Source of the DNA: Rheinheimera sp.
GTDB taxonomy: Bacteria > Pseudomonadota > Gammaproteobacteria > Enterobacterales > Alteromonadaceae
NCBI RefSeq assembly: GCF_020217005.1
Contig: NZ_JAIWOI010000119.1
Location: 1-10,000 of the forward strand
DNA length: 10,000 bases
Direction of reading: 5' to 3'
The notes beneath the pieces were generated by a model, which did no database searches, was not told where the DNA came from, and worked only from the letters and a program-made list of their open reading frames with translations. This document shows positions 1 through 8,035 of the stretch, in pieces. The position numbers and the translations under genes are program-made. How positions within the stretch are numbered: position 1 is the first letter of the stretch; each line of letters starts with the position of its first letter.

Positions 1-82
1 CATAATCCAGCTGCAATGCGGTCATTCTGTCCTGCAGACAACGGCCTAACTGCCCGCTACCCCCTAAAATAAGACAACTCAT
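1..82 (-). CDS. rfbD: dTDP-4-dehydrorhamnose reductase, N-terminal fragment (gene runs off the left edge)
   Basis: Only the first 27 codons are in the window. They begin at ATG 82-80 and stay open to base 1. The visible start ([17 protein letters not shown]) has the glycine-rich Rossmann fingerprint GGSGQLG at residues 7-13. That matches the N-terminus of RfbD/RmlD, the NAD(P)H-dependent enzyme that reduces dTDP-4-keto-L-rhamnose to dTDP-L-rhamnose, the last step of the pathway. The start codon overlaps the rfbC stop in an ATGA. The upstream Shine-Dalgarno is weak, so translation is probably coupled to rfbC. The call rests on the fingerprint plus position directly after rfbB, rfbA and rfbC. 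Another short-chain reductase cannot be excluded from 27 residues, but the context makes RfbD much the likeliest. Confidence 0.85.
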   Translation of the reverse strand, partial: MSCLILGGSGQLGRCLQDRMTALQLDY

Positions 83-618
83 CGAAGATTCAACTCACTT
101 AAAGTGCCTGCATTTGCATCTTTTGCAGATAACAGAGGAGCTTTAATAGGCCAGTCGATAGCGAGTTGAGGATCATTCCAGGCCAGACAACCTTCGTCCT
201 GCGGAAAATAATAATCTGTGCACTTGTATTCAAAATCAGCAAAATCAGACAACACCTGAAAACCATGAGCGAAACCAGGCGACACCCAGAACTGACGTTT
301 GTTTTCTTCCGATAAAATAACGCCTTCCCATTGCCCGAAAGTTGGCGAACCCGGCCTGATATCTACTGCAACATCATAAACTTCACCACGAACAACCCGC
401 ACTAACTTGCCTTGTGGCCGGGTTTTCTGAAAATGCAGCCCACGCAATACCCCTTTGGCTGAGCGGGAATGATTATCCTGGACAAAAAGTTGAGTAATGC
501 CGGTTTCTTGCTGATAACGCTGCTGATGAAAACTTTCCAGAAAAAAGCCGCGGTCATCACCAAAAACTTTAGGTTCAATAATAAGGCAGCCATTCAGCCT
601 GGTTTTAATAATGTTCAT
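79..618 (-). CDS. rfbC: dTDP-4-dehydrorhamnose 3,5-epimerase
   Basis: Cytoplasmic enzyme that epimerises dTDP-4-keto-6-deoxyglucose at C3 and C5, the third step of dTDP-L-rhamnose synthesis. The 179-residue product has the normal RmlC length and cupin-fold signatures: the DDRGFFLE segment near residues 21-28, the LRGLHFQ motif near 58-64 with the catalytic base His62 and nearby Arg59, a GKLVRVVRG strand near 70-78, and the [10 protein letters not shown] motif near 110-120. The ATG at 618-616 overlaps the rfbA stop as ATGA. An AAGG Shine-Dalgarno sits six bases upstream inside the rfbA 3' end. The TGA at 81-79 overlaps the rfbD start in the same way. The gene appears intact. The assignment is very secure. 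Confidence 0.97.
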   Translation of the reverse strand: MNIIKTRLNGCLIIEPKVFGDDRGFFLESFHQQRYQQETGITQLFVQDNHSRSAKGVLRGLHFQKTRPQGKLVRVVRGEVYDVAVDIRPGSPTFGQWEGVILSEENKRQFWVSPGFAHGFQVLSDFADFEYKCTDYYFPQDEGCLAWNDPQLAIDWPIKAPLLSAKDANAGTLSELNLR

Positions 619-1487
619 TTGTAACCTTGCAACACTTTTTTCAGATAAGCACCGTAACTGGTTTTGGCAAGCGATTCAGCCTGACGCAGCAACACTGTTT
701 CATCGATCCATTTATTCCGGAACGCAATCTCTTCAAGGCAGGCTACCTTCAGGCCCTGACGCTGCTCTATAGTCTGGACAAAATGCCCTGCTTCCAGCAA
801 AGAGTCATGAGTGCCTGTATCCAGCCAGGCAAAACCGCGACCAAGCAGGCTAACCCGCAACTTACCTTGTTGCAGATAGCTCATGTTCACGTCAGTGATT
901 TCAAGTTCACCACGGGCTGAGGGTTTGATCTGACGGGCAATATTGACCACATCGTTGTCGTAAAAATACAAGCCCGTTACCGCATAATTAGAAGCCGGAA
1001 CAGCAGGCTTTTCGACAATAGACAAGGCCTTGCCCGACTCATCAAAAGACACCACACCAAAACGCTCAGGGTCGTTCACATGGTAGCCAAAAATTGTGGC
1101 GCCTTCTGTCTGCTTTGCAGCAGCAATCAGTTTGTCGGAAAAATGCTGACCATAAAAAATATTGTCACCAAGCACCAGGCAGACGCTGTCGGAACCGATA
1201 AAAGACTCCCCAATGATAAAAGCCTGAGCCAGACCTTCAGGTTTAGGCTGCACAGCGTAACTTAAGTGGATACCAAAGTTACTGCCATCCCCCAACAACC
1301 GATGAAAAGCACTGGCATCTTCTGGTGTAGTTATAATCAGAATGTCCCGGATCCCTGCCAGCATCAGAACTGACAGAGGGTAATAAATCATCGGCTTATC
1401 ATAAACAGGCAACAGCTGTTTTGAGGTTGCTATGGTAATAGGATGCAGCCTGGTTCCTGAGCCACCGGCCAGAATTATACCTTTCAT
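615..1487 (-). CDS. rfbA: glucose-1-phosphate thymidylyltransferase
   Basis: Makes dTDP-glucose and pyrophosphate from dTTP and glucose-1-phosphate, the first step of dTDP-L-rhamnose synthesis, in the cytoplasm. The product is 290 residues, the usual RmlA length. It carries the nucleotidyltransferase signature [11 protein letters not shown] at 8-18, Lys23 and the [10 protein letters not shown] segment at 24-33, the metal-binding Asp108 in VLGDNIF, the EKP motif at 159-161, and WLDTGTH at 221-227. The open frame extends 21 codons upstream, but ATG 1487-1485 is the right start. It places the signature at the family position, overlaps the rfbB stop in an ATGA, and has a good AAGGAG Shine-Dalgarno at 1503-1498. 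No truncation or missing key residue is seen. Confidence 0.97.
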   Translation of the reverse strand: MKGIILAGGSGTRLHPITIATSKQLLPVYDKPMIYYPLSVLMLAGIRDILIITTPEDASAFHRLLGDGSNFGIHLSYAVQPKPEGLAQAFIIGESFIGSDSVCLVLGDNIFYGQHFSDKLIAAAKQTEGATIFGYHVNDPERFGVVSFDESGKALSIVEKPAVPASNYAVTGLYFYDNDVVNIARQIKPSARGELEITDVNMSYLQQGKLRVSLLGRGFAWLDTGTHDSLLEAGHFVQTIEQRQGLKVACLEEIAFRNKWIDETVLLRQAESLAKTSYGAYLKKVLQGYK

Positions 1488-2557
1488 TCGGATGACTCTC
1501 CTTGTCCTAAACGTTGCAGCTGATAACGGCCATCTACTACCTGACGCCACCAGTTTTCATTGTCCAGATACCAGCGAACTGTTTTTCTCAGGCCAGTTTC
1601 AAAACTTTCCTGTGGCGTCCAGTTCAGCTCTCTGGCTATCTTGCTGGCGTCTATGGCGTAACGTAAATCATGGCCAGGTCTGTCAGCCACATAGGTAATC
1701 AAATCCTTGTAAGCTGCTACCCCTTCAGGTTTTGCCGGTACGAATTCTTCCAACAGTTCACAGATCGTACGCACCACTTCAATATTGGTTTTTTCGTTGT
1801 GGCCACCAATATTGTAGGTTTCACCCACCTGTCCTTTCGAGACCACCTGATACAAAGCTCTGGCATGGTCTTCCACATATAACCAGTCCCGGATTTGCAA
1901 GCCTTTGCCATACACAGGTAAAGGTTTTCCTGCCAGGGCATTCAGTATCACTAGCGGGATCAATTTTTCCGGAAAATGATAAGGGCCATAGTTATTTGAG
2001 CAGTTGGTTAACACTACGGGCAAACCATAGGTGCGATGCCAGGCTCTGACTAAATGATCACTGCTGGCTTTACTGGCTGAGTATGGGCTGCTGGGAGCGT
2101 AAGGTGTTGTTTCGGTGAATAAATCGTCCGTGCCATGCAGATCGCCATAGACTTCGTCCGTTGAGATATGATGAAAACGAAATGTACTGCGTTGCTCTGC
2201 TTCCAAGCCGGACCAGTACTTACGGGCGGCTTCCAGCAATACGTAGGTGCCCACTATGTTGGTCTGAATAAAAGCTGCAGGACCATCAATAGAGCGGTCG
2301 ACATGGCTTTCAGCAGCCAGATGCATCACGCAGTCAGGCTGATGGCTGGAAAAAATCTCTGCAACTTTGGCCGCATCACAAATGTCAGCCTGGACAAAAA
2401 TGTAGCGCTCATTGCTGTCGACACTTTGCAACGACTGGAGATTACCGGCATAGGTAAGTTTATCCAGATTGATCACTGTGTTGTCTGTGTGCTGGATTAA
2501 ATAACGGATCAGTGCCGAACCAATAAAACCGGCACCACCAGTAACCAAAATTTTCAT
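1484..2557 (-). CDS. rfbB: dTDP-glucose 4,6-dehydratase
   Basis: NAD-dependent short-chain dehydrogenase/reductase family enzyme that converts dTDP-glucose to dTDP-4-keto-6-deoxyglucose, the second step of dTDP-L-rhamnose synthesis. The 357-residue product has the NAD-binding GGAGFIG at 7-13, the [11 protein letters not shown] block at 79-89, the catalytic triplet Thr133-Asp134-Glu135 in STDEVYG, the YxxxK pair Tyr159 and Lys163, and the [14 protein letters not shown] substrate loop. A TTG codon nine bases upstream is in frame, but the ATG at 2557 gives the canonical [10 protein letters not shown] start and has an AGG element nine bases ahead. It is the first gene of the rfb block, preceded by a 232-base gap, so a separate promoter is possible. 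It ends in an ATGA overlap with rfbA. Intact. Confidence 0.97.
   Translation of the reverse strand: MKILVTGGAGFIGSALIRYLIQHTDNTVINLDKLTYAGNLQSLQSVDSNERYIFVQADICDAAKVAEIFSSHQPDCVMHLAAESHVDRSIDGPAAFIQTNIVGTYVLLEAARKYWSGLEAEQRSTFRFHHISTDEVYGDLHGTDDLFTETTPYAPSSPYSASKASSDHLVRAWHRTYGLPVVLTNCSNNYGPYHFPEKLIPLVILNALAGKPLPVYGKGLQIRDWLYVEDHARALYQVVSKGQVGETYNIGGHNEKTNIEVVRTICELLEEFVPAKPEGVAAYKDLITYVADRPGHDLRYAIDASKIARELNWTPQESFETGLRKTVRWYLDNENWWRQVVDGRYQLQRLGQGESSE
1498..1503 (-). promoter_or_regulatory. Shine-Dalgarno AAGGAG for rfbA inside the rfbB coding region
   Basis: AAGGAG on the minus strand, ten bases before the ATG at 1487. It settles the rfbA start against the longer open frame that begins at 1550. 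It also shows that rfbA can recruit ribosomes itself as well as by ATGA coupling to rfbB. Confidence 0.7.
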
Positions 2558-2789
2558 AACCTTCAACCTGACTTAAAAAACAACCTGTCAGACGAATCAG
2601 CCACATGCCGATAGCCTGACATCAACTATACCCGTCGTATTTGAAACAGCAGCTTTGTTGACTGCACTCTCTCGAGCCAGTCACGCAGTGAGTCTATGCG
2701 CCCGGAGTCTCGAAGGCTTGTCGCCGCCCTGCAACTTCAAGTTTCCTGGGTATAAACACAGCTCACACTCAGCTTTATGCTAAAGGAGG
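2558..2789. other. 232-base intergenic gap between the UDP-HexNAc dehydrogenase gene and rfbB
   Basis: This is the largest gene-free stretch in the window. Most of it is the palindromic repeat element described separately. The bases on the rfbB side include a six-base inverted pair, TGTCAG at 2586-2591 and CTGACA at 2616-2621. On the minus strand this is followed by a run of T just before rfbB. The stem is too short and the loop too long (24 bases) for me to call a terminator. I see no convincing -35/-10 pair. Whether rfbBACD is transcribed from here or by read-through is not decided by the sequence. Confidence 0.5.
2627..2754. repeat. 128-base imperfect palindromic intergenic repeat with TATACCC ends (MITE/REP-like)
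   Basis: The two ends are inverted copies. The left end reads TATACCC, seven bases, TTGAA (2627-2645). The reverse complement of the right end reads TATACCC, seven bases, TTGAA with the same spacing (2754-2736). At least 12 of 19 terminal positions therefore match in register. Near the middle, AGTCAC, GCA and GTGAGT (2679-2693) form a short near-perfect hairpin. It contains no coding frame of note and lies wholly between genes. Size, symmetry and location resemble the ERIC/MITE-like intergenic repeats common in Vibrio, Shewanella and relatives. That family link is from memory and unverified. No clear target-site duplication was found. Confidence 0.6.
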
Positions 2790-4067
2790 TCAGAGCCTGA
2801 TATCTGCTTCTTCTGAGCTCAAAACATACTTAAGGTCATACAGGACATGAACAGGTTTGGCAAAGGCTCTGATCTTTTGTGCGCCTAAGGCCCGGAACTC
2901 GTTGTGTGCCACGGCAACAATAACAGCATCGTATTCACCGGTTTTTGGCGCCTGCACAGGAGTGATACCATATTCATGCTGAGCTTCTGCCGGGTCGACC
3001 CAGGGATCGTAAACATCCGCATCCATGCCGTATTCTTTCAGTTCGCTGACTATGTCTACAACCTTGGTATTTCTGACATCAGGGCAGTTCTCTTTAAAAG
3101 TCAAACCTAACACCAACACCTTGGCACCATTGACATGAACGCGGCGCGCTATCATAGCTTTCACCAGTTGGCTAACCACATAACGTCCCATACTGTCATT
3201 GATTCTGCGGCCCGCCAGTATAACTTCGGGATGGTAACCAATAGACTGAGCTTTATGAGTCAGGTAATAAGGGTCGACACCAATACAATGACCGCCCACT
3301 AAACCCGGTCTGAATGGCAGGAAATTCCACTTAGTCCCGGCCGCCAGTAAAACTTCTTCAGTATCAATATTCAGTTTGTTGAAAATCACCGCCAGTTCAT
3401 TGATCAGCGCAATATTTAAATCGCGCTGAGTGTTTTCAATCACTTTGGCTGCCTCGGCCACTTTGATTGAACTGGCTTTATGGGTACCGGCCACAATGAT
3501 AGAGCGGTACAACTGGTCAACAAATTCAGCTACTTGGGGAGTCGAACCTGAGGTCACTTTTTTTATACTGGTAACTCTGTGCTCTTTATCACCCGGATTA
3601 ATACGCTCAGGGCTGTAGCCAGCGAAAAAGTCAGTGTTAAAGGTTAAGCCGGATACCCGTTCTACCACAGGAATACAATCCTCTTCCGTGGCACCAGGGT
3701 AGACAGTGGATTCATAAACGACGACATCGCCCTTTTTAATCACTTTACCTATAGTTTCGGACGCTTTGATCAAAGGAGTTAAATCAGGCTGACGATGCTC
3801 ATCTATCGGGGTTGGTACTGTCACAATAAACACTGTCGCCTTACCCAAAGTCTCAATATCGGAACTGAACTTTAATAAAGTGGATGATTTCAGTTCTTCA
3901 GAACAGACTTCAAGCGTGTGATCCACGCCGGCGTTAAGCTCCTTTATCCGGTGTGTATTGATATCAAAACCAATAGTCTGATACTTCTTACCGAACTCAA
4001 CAGCCAAAGGCAAACCTACATAACCCAGGCCAACAACTACAATTGTTACATCGTTTAAATTATTCAT
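2790..4067 (-). CDS. tviB: UDP-N-acetyl-D-glucosamine/galactosamine 6-dehydrogenase (TviB/WbpO type)
   Basis: Cytoplasmic NAD-dependent enzyme that oxidises C6 of a UDP-HexNAc twice to give the uronic acid: UDP-GlcNAc to UDP-GlcNAcA or UDP-GalNAc to UDP-GalNAcA. The 425-residue product has the Rossmann motif GLGYVG (13-18), TVPTPID (83-89), YESTVYPG (118-125), [11 protein letters not shown] (150-160), the [19 protein letters not shown] block (202-220) and the catalytic Cys261 in [14 protein letters not shown]. The C-terminus, [10 protein letters not shown] followed by an acidic stretch and IRL, is typical of TviB and unlike WecC, so UDP-ManNAc dehydrogenase is less likely. The frame is open up to 4130, inside wzz. 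The ATG at 4067 matches family N-termini, lies 14 bases after wzz, and has a GGTGG element upstream. Its partner epimerase is at 8036-9067. Confidence 0.92.
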   Translation of the reverse strand: MNNLNDVTIVVVGLGYVGLPLAVEFGKKYQTIGFDINTHRIKELNAGVDHTLEVCSEELKSSTLLKFSSDIETLGKATVFIVTVPTPIDEHRQPDLTPLIKASETIGKVIKKGDVVVYESTVYPGATEEDCIPVVERVSGLTFNTDFFAGYSPERINPGDKEHRVTSIKKVTSGSTPQVAEFVDQLYRSIIVAGTHKASSIKVAEAAKVIENTQRDLNIALINELAVIFNKLNIDTEEVLLAAGTKWNFLPFRPGLVGGHCIGVDPYYLTHKAQSIGYHPEVILAGRRINDSMGRYVVSQLVKAMIARRVHVNGAKVLVLGLTFKENCPDVRNTKVVDIVSELKEYGMDADVYDPWVDPAEAQHEYGITPVQAPKTGEYDAVIVAVAHNEFRALGAQKIRAFAKPVHVLYDLKYVLSSEEADIRL

Positions 4068-4081
4068 TTTTACCACCACAA

Positions 4082-5017
4082 CTAAGGTCTTCCTGACTTG
4101 TACACATGCCGGAATAACACTATCAAACAAGAAAACATAAAGCCTAGGATGACCGAAGCGACAACAATAAGCGCTCTCATAGGCTTAGCTTTCATTTCCG
4201 GAACTACTGGAGGATCTATGGTTTTAAACACATACTCACTGCGGACGTTAGCCAGCATCTTGGTTTTCATCTGCTCTTCTACTAAAGAGAACAGCGTCGC
4301 CTTAACATCCGCTATATTGGTTTCTTCAATTTGCTTGTTCAGATAGACAATACTGCGTTCTGCTTCACGCAGATCCCGCTGCCTTATTTCTTCATTAATA
4401 TCTTTGATTAACAAGCTCAGCCACTGCGCAGCCAATTCAGGCGAATAATGCTCCAGACTGACTTTGATCATTTTAGTCAATTTATCCTGGCTAATTGAAA
4501 AGTTATCCATAAACGCATCGTGAGCTTCGAGTAAGGAGGGCTCGGGCTGAAAAGGCGGATTCACTTTACGTACCCAGGCTTTACTCTGAACATCATAGAG
4601 TTCAGGGTCAAACAACAATGCATTTGAACCCCTGTCCCAACCAGAGGTGGCCATCAATGGCACCAGCAAGTTGTGCCGTTCGACAAAACGACCGATAAAA
4701 TCTCTCGACTTAATCAGCTCTAAACCCAGCGCTGTATTGTCTGTAGCACCACTGCCGCCCAGATTTAAACCAGCCATAGCGGCCAGGCCACCCAATTGGC
4801 CAGGTATATTCAATCCAGACTTTTCAGTGGCCGGAGTCAACACAGCCTCACTCTTGTACACATTCGCCAGACTCAATGAGTACAGCACTGAAAGCACTGC
4901 AAAAACTGCAGTGACTAACATAATGAACCATTTCCCCCGCCAGATGATCCTGAGCAGGTCGCTAAAGTCCATTTCATCTGACGCCGTATGAGTGCCGTCG
5001 TTATTTTTATCTGTCAT
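4082..5017 (-). CDS. wzz: Wzz/Wzc-type polysaccharide chain-length determinant protein
   Basis: Inner-membrane polysaccharide co-polymerase that controls the length of Wzy-polymerised O-antigen or capsule chains. The 311-residue product has the Wzz plan: an acidic cytoplasmic N-terminus, a first membrane helix at about 29-50, a periplasmic domain with predicted helical segments (about 165-260), a proline-rich motif [12 protein letters not shown] at 268-279, and a second membrane helix at about 281-303 ending in a short basic tail. There is no Walker A/B or tyrosine cluster, so it is not a Wzc-type autokinase. A Gly/Leu-rich stretch at 72-90 is compatible with the OtnB-like branch. The ATG at 5017 follows a GGATAGAG element. 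It lies 57 bases downstream of the SLBB exporter gene, its likely partner. Confidence 0.9.
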   Translation of the reverse strand: MTDKNNDGTHTASDEMDFSDLLRIIWRGKWFIMLVTAVFAVLSVLYSLSLANVYKSEAVLTPATEKSGLNIPGQLGGLAAMAGLNLGGSGATDNTALGLELIKSRDFIGRFVERHNLLVPLMATSGWDRGSNALLFDPELYDVQSKAWVRKVNPPFQPEPSLLEAHDAFMDNFSISQDKLTKMIKVSLEHYSPELAAQWLSLLIKDINEEIRQRDLREAERSIVYLNKQIEETNIADVKATLFSLVEEQMKTKMLANVRSEYVFKTIDPPVVPEMKAKPMRALIVVASVILGFMFSCLIVLFRHVYKSGRP

Positions 5018-5074
5018 TTTATTCTCTATCCTGAACCATCATTCCAAAGTGAATTTTGCTGCAGTTAAGTCAGC

Positions 5075-7846
5075 TTAGAAACTGTTGATTGCGGCCAACG
5101 CAACAGCACTTTGGTAGAAAATCTGTGTGATTGCAGTCCATACAGACAGACTATCTTTGAACTCGGTATCCAAAGGCACCACTATAGTGTCTCCGGGCAT
5201 CAGCTTATCTTCGCTGATACTAAACCAGGATTTCTGGCCAGGCATATATACCGAACCATCAGCGCGGATCACATACACCCGTTCTTCGTCAGCGCGTTTA
5301 CGGAAACCACCAGAAAGGTCAAGATAATCCTGTAAAGACAGACCCTTTTTAAACCTGTGGCTGGCAGTATGTTGTACTTCACCCACTACTGCTATTGAGG
5401 TATTAGTTGGCGGAACAAAAAGCTCATCACCGTCCTCAGCCATCAGGTCAAATTCAGTCTCGCCGTTCATAATACCTTCGAGATTTACCACCAAACGCCC
5501 TACAGGCTTGGTTTTCTCAATTTCAGCAATCAACATCATGGAATCTTGTGGAGATATAGCGTTCGCTTCAGCTGTTAGTGAACGGGACGCTATATCCGCT
5601 CTGAGTTGTTGGGCTAACTTACGGATTTGTTCTTCTTCACGTTCTTTGGTTTGTTTCCGGGTAAAAATGGCGCCCTCTGCTGAGGCGGTACTTTTTAAAC
5701 CACCAGCGCGGGTTAAAATACTGGCAAGCGTTTCGCCTTGCTGGATAGTGTAAATTCCAGGAAAACGTACATGACCATAGATCCGGAACTGACGTTTTAT
5801 GTTCCAGTTCGGAATAGAAAACACGTTCAGCGCATCGCGGCTCATCAGGCTAAATTCCTGTTCTTCTTTCACCGCTTTGGTTAAGTCAATATTAAAATGC
5901 GCAACCTGCATATCTGCATCAACAGATTCCTGAGTAGCGCGGGTTAATTCAGCACGTTGTAAATAAGCGCTATCTTTCAAACCACCAGCAGCTTCGATCA
6001 GCTTTTTCACTGAAGCCCGTTCAGGTAACGGATACTCACCTGGTACTTTAACTTCACCAGTCACCGAAAACAGCTTCGGACCTGTCACCAGTGAACTTCT
6101 GGATTTCAATTTGTTAAGTACAGGCAGTAGTAACTCTTTGCGGCTCAAATGCGGTGTTTTCGCCAGAAAATCAGGATTTGAAAACAAGGCGTTCAGCAGA
6201 GTGTTCAGTTCCATCACCAGCCAATTTTGTTCGGAACTCATGTCCTCTTCAGCAAAAGCAGGTGGTAATTCTTCACGCTTTTGTTTTTCTTCCAGCAGCA
6301 TAAAGGCCTGATCGGTCAAAGCTTCGTAATTGAGTTTAGGTTCTGGCTTCTGTGCTGTTAACTGTGGCTCTGTTGCAACTGGTTCAACTGGCTTTTCCGC
6401 CTGAGGTTTAAACTGCTCTGATTCTGCAAGTTTTTCGCGGAAATACAAATCCAGTTTGGCTCTTTCAAAACTCTGGTTTTCCTGATGGAAGACCAGAATA
6501 AGGTCACGGGCTGACAACCGAAGATTGTCTGCCGACATTGGTTCTGTAATGGCTTGACCAAGATTAAACTGCAATACCTTGAGATCGCCAGCGACACTCT
6601 CTTCACGGATAATCAAGGCATAATCTAAATCAGCTGAAATATGTAAATCAGACCATAATGAAGTCAGCAGATCATTCACTCTCAAACCGTCACGCCAGGC
6701 GTAATGTCCTGGACGTACTACAGCACCTGCGATAGTGACGGCATTTTCAACACGGGTAGAGGTTCCGCCTACTCGCAATACATCCCCTTGCCTGACCATC
6801 TGGCCAAGACCTGCAGCGGCAGTCAAATCCAGATTTAGTAAATCACGCACGTTCTTTGAGTTGACTCGTTCCAGCACTGAACCCTGAGGATAAGCCGTTG
6901 CTTTCAGACCTCCGGCCATTGCCAGTAATTTAGCTACAGACTCACCCGGCATCACTTCATAAATTGCCGGGCGGTGCACTTCTCCTGAAACCTCAGCCAG
7001 AGCTTTAACCGGAGCAACAAAAACAACGTCACCGGATTGCAATTGCAAGTCGTTACGGGCATCGCCTTTTAATAGCAGATCATAGATATCGAAAGTAACT
7101 ACAGTAGCGCCATTGCGTTTTACACTCACTTCACGCAGGCTGCCTATATCACTGATACCACCAGCCCGGGTTAAAGCCTGAGTGACGGTGGAAAGCGCTG
7201 GCACATTATAGCTTCCAGGCTTTTTAGCTTCACCAGCGACAAAAATGGTAATAGTTTTTAGCTCGCCCATACTGACGGCCACATCTACACCTAAAATTTG
7301 TTTTTTAATCCGGTCTGCAATCAGCGCTTTCGCTTCAGAAAAGGTAAGGCCTGCAACAACAACAGGTCCCAACTCAGGTAGCACTATGGTGCCGTCTCTT
7401 TCAATTAATAAAGACTCGCTGGAGCTCTGTTTACCGAAGATTTGTACCAGTAACTCGTCACCTGCCCCTAAAACATAAAAGTCAGGGACCGGAATAGAGG
7501 AATTGTCAGCTCTGTCACTTTTACCACTAAAAAGTGCGAGACCAAAACGTTGTGGCCCTTTGGTTTTTTCTTCGGTTTTATTGAAGTCGTTTTGCCAATT
7601 GTCTTCTGTGTCCTGATAGGCAAAAGCTTCAGAGTCTGCTGATTCTTTTGTTGTGGAGCTTGAATCCCGGCGATTCAGATCCGAGGAACTTAAACCATAT
7701 TGCTTCATCAGCCTTTGCTGCTCTGCTTTCGGCAACTTTTTTAACTGAGCAATCATCGCTGGTGAGGCGGTAGTTGCAGCGTAGCTAAGGTTAACGAAAG
7801 CGCACAACAAAAAAAGACCGATAATTTTATTAATAGTTCTGATCAC
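5075..7846 (-). CDS. multi-SLBB outer-membrane polysaccharide export protein (WbfF/OtnA-like)
   Basis: Predicted periplasmic/outer-membrane channel protein of the Wza/OPX superfamily for surface polysaccharide export. The product is 923 residues, much longer than Wza (about 380). In order it has a signal peptide at 1-23 (cleavage after LSYA), a charged low-complexity region to about 115, a polysaccharide export domain at about 119-195 (FYVLGAGDELLVQIFG), and SLBB-like beta-grasp repeats near 199-275, 283-358, 370-453, 591-675, 685-811 and 818-891. Each repeat carries a G-x-V-x-x-PG-x-Y or similar motif. A Pro/Glu-rich linker spans 465-585, and a C-terminal amphipathic helix spans about 900-923. 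The signal peptide has no lipobox cysteine, unlike Wza. The frame opens at 7891, but GTG 7846-7844 has a GGAG seven bases upstream and yields a proper signal peptide. Vibrio O139 otnA/otnB (wbfF/wzz) has the same exporter-then-wzz pairing. Confidence 0.9.
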   Translation of the reverse strand: MIRTINKIIGLFLLCAFVNLSYAATTASPAMIAQLKKLPKAEQQRLMKQYGLSSSDLNRRDSSSTTKESADSEAFAYQDTEDNWQNDFNKTEEKTKGPQRFGLALFSGKSDRADNSSIPVPDFYVLGAGDELLVQIFGKQSSSESLLIERDGTIVLPELGPVVVAGLTFSEAKALIADRIKKQILGVDVAVSMGELKTITIFVAGEAKKPGSYNVPALSTVTQALTRAGGISDIGSLREVSVKRNGATVVTFDIYDLLLKGDARNDLQLQSGDVVFVAPVKALAEVSGEVHRPAIYEVMPGESVAKLLAMAGGLKATAYPQGSVLERVNSKNVRDLLNLDLTAAAGLGQMVRQGDVLRVGGTSTRVENAVTIAGAVVRPGHYAWRDGLRVNDLLTSLWSDLHISADLDYALIIREESVAGDLKVLQFNLGQAITEPMSADNLRLSARDLILVFHQENQSFERAKLDLYFREKLAESEQFKPQAEKPVEPVATEPQLTAQKPEPKLNYEALTDQAFMLLEEKQKREELPPAFAEEDMSSEQNWLVMELNTLLNALFSNPDFLAKTPHLSRKELLLPVLNKLKSRSSLVTGPKLFSVTGEVKVPGEYPLPERASVKKLIEAAGGLKDSAYLQRAELTRATQESVDADMQVAHFNIDLTKAVKEEQEFSLMSRDALNVFSIPNWNIKRQFRIYGHVRFPGIYTIQQGETLASILTRAGGLKSTASAEGAIFTRKQTKEREEEQIRKLAQQLRADIASRSLTAEANAISPQDSMMLIAEIEKTKPVGRLVVNLEGIMNGETEFDLMAEDGDELFVPPTNTSIAVVGEVQHTASHRFKKGLSLQDYLDLSGGFRKRADEERVYVIRADGSVYMPGQKSWFSISEDKLMPGDTIVVPLDTEFKDSLSVWTAITQIFYQSAVALAAINSF

Positions 7847-7853
7847 AATCAAA

Positions 7854-7857
7854 CTCC
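7854..7857 (-). promoter_or_regulatory. Shine-Dalgarno GGAG that fixes the GTG start of the SLBB export gene
   Basis: GGAG on the minus strand, seven bases before the GTG at 7846. Starting here gives a product beginning with basic residues and a hydrophobic core that ends at a signal-peptidase-I-like site. The alternative GTG at 7891 would add 15 residues with Trp, Cys and Glu before the signal peptide and has no comparable ribosome site. Confidence 0.7.
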
Positions 7858-7903
7858 AGATTGAAGACTTCAGGCACCACAGAAACTCCACTATTCTGTG
7901 TAA

Positions 7904-7927
7904 CTGCCTGTATCATGCCACAGGCAG
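7904..7927. repeat. perfect 8-base inverted repeat (stem-loop) in the leader of the SLBB export gene
   Basis: CTGCCTGT at 7904-7911 and ACAGGCAG at 7920-7927 are exact reverse complements around an eight-base loop. Neither strand has a following T-tract, so it is not an intrinsic terminator. It would form a hairpin in the 5' leader about 60-80 bases before the GTG. It could affect mRNA stability or be a regulator-binding site. Confidence 0.5.
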
Positions 7928-7954
7928 CCATACCAAAGGGCCAGCATTTTACAC

Positions 7955-7967
7955 ATAACCGGGTTAT
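7955..7967. repeat. 13-base palindrome ATAACC-G-GGTTAT, operator-like
   Basis: Two six-base arms that are exact reverse complements around one base. It lies directly upstream (minus strand) of the weak TAAAAT -10 candidate, within what would be the promoter spacer. Position and symmetry fit a repressor or activator site. I recognise no specific regulator. Confidence 0.35.
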
Positions 7968-8035
7968 CTTAGCGAGTAAAAATCTGTAATACCACCCAGT
8001 GAAGAACAAAGCCAAAAAGCAATGGTCACGCCTGA

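Larger units (their letters stand above)
7847..8035 (-). promoter_or_regulatory. 189-base leader upstream of the SLBB export gene, possible promoter region
   Basis: This gap separates the epimerase gene from the exporter gene and is much wider than the 29-base gap upstream of the epimerase. On the minus strand it contains TAAAAT (7950-7945) as a weak -10 candidate, but no good -35 at 16-18 bases. Two inverted repeats are present and listed separately. No rho-independent terminator follows the epimerase stop. A GGTGGTA stretch recalls the RfaH ops core GGCGGTA but lacks the rest of that element. A promoter here is inference only. Confidence 0.35.

Noticed and set aside
627..920. Plus-strand open frames opposite rfbA, rfbB, wzz, the dehydrogenase and the exporter (for example 627-920, 2168-2500, 4647-4991)
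   Set aside because: Each lies antisense inside a well-supported gene, with no ribosome site or known domain. They are shadows of the real frames.
2586..2621. Six-base inverted pair followed by a T-run on the minus strand, as a possible terminator
   Set aside because: A six-base stem with a 24-base loop is weak. The T-run sits 20 or so bases from the rfbB start, where a terminator would be odd.
4068..4130. N-terminal extension of the UDP-HexNAc dehydrogenase into wzz
   Set aside because: The added 21 residues are not like family N-termini. The ATG at 4067 gives the normal TviB-like start.
7990..8000. GGTGGTA on the minus strand as a possible RfaH ops site
   Set aside because: It has one mismatch in the core, and neither the rest of the ops element nor a JUMPstart-like context is present.
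7830..8015. A 61-residue minus-strand open frame in the leader of the exporter gene, beginning at TTG
   Set aside because: It uses a weak start, overlaps the signal-peptide region of the exporter in another frame, and shows no recognisable domain. It is probably chance.
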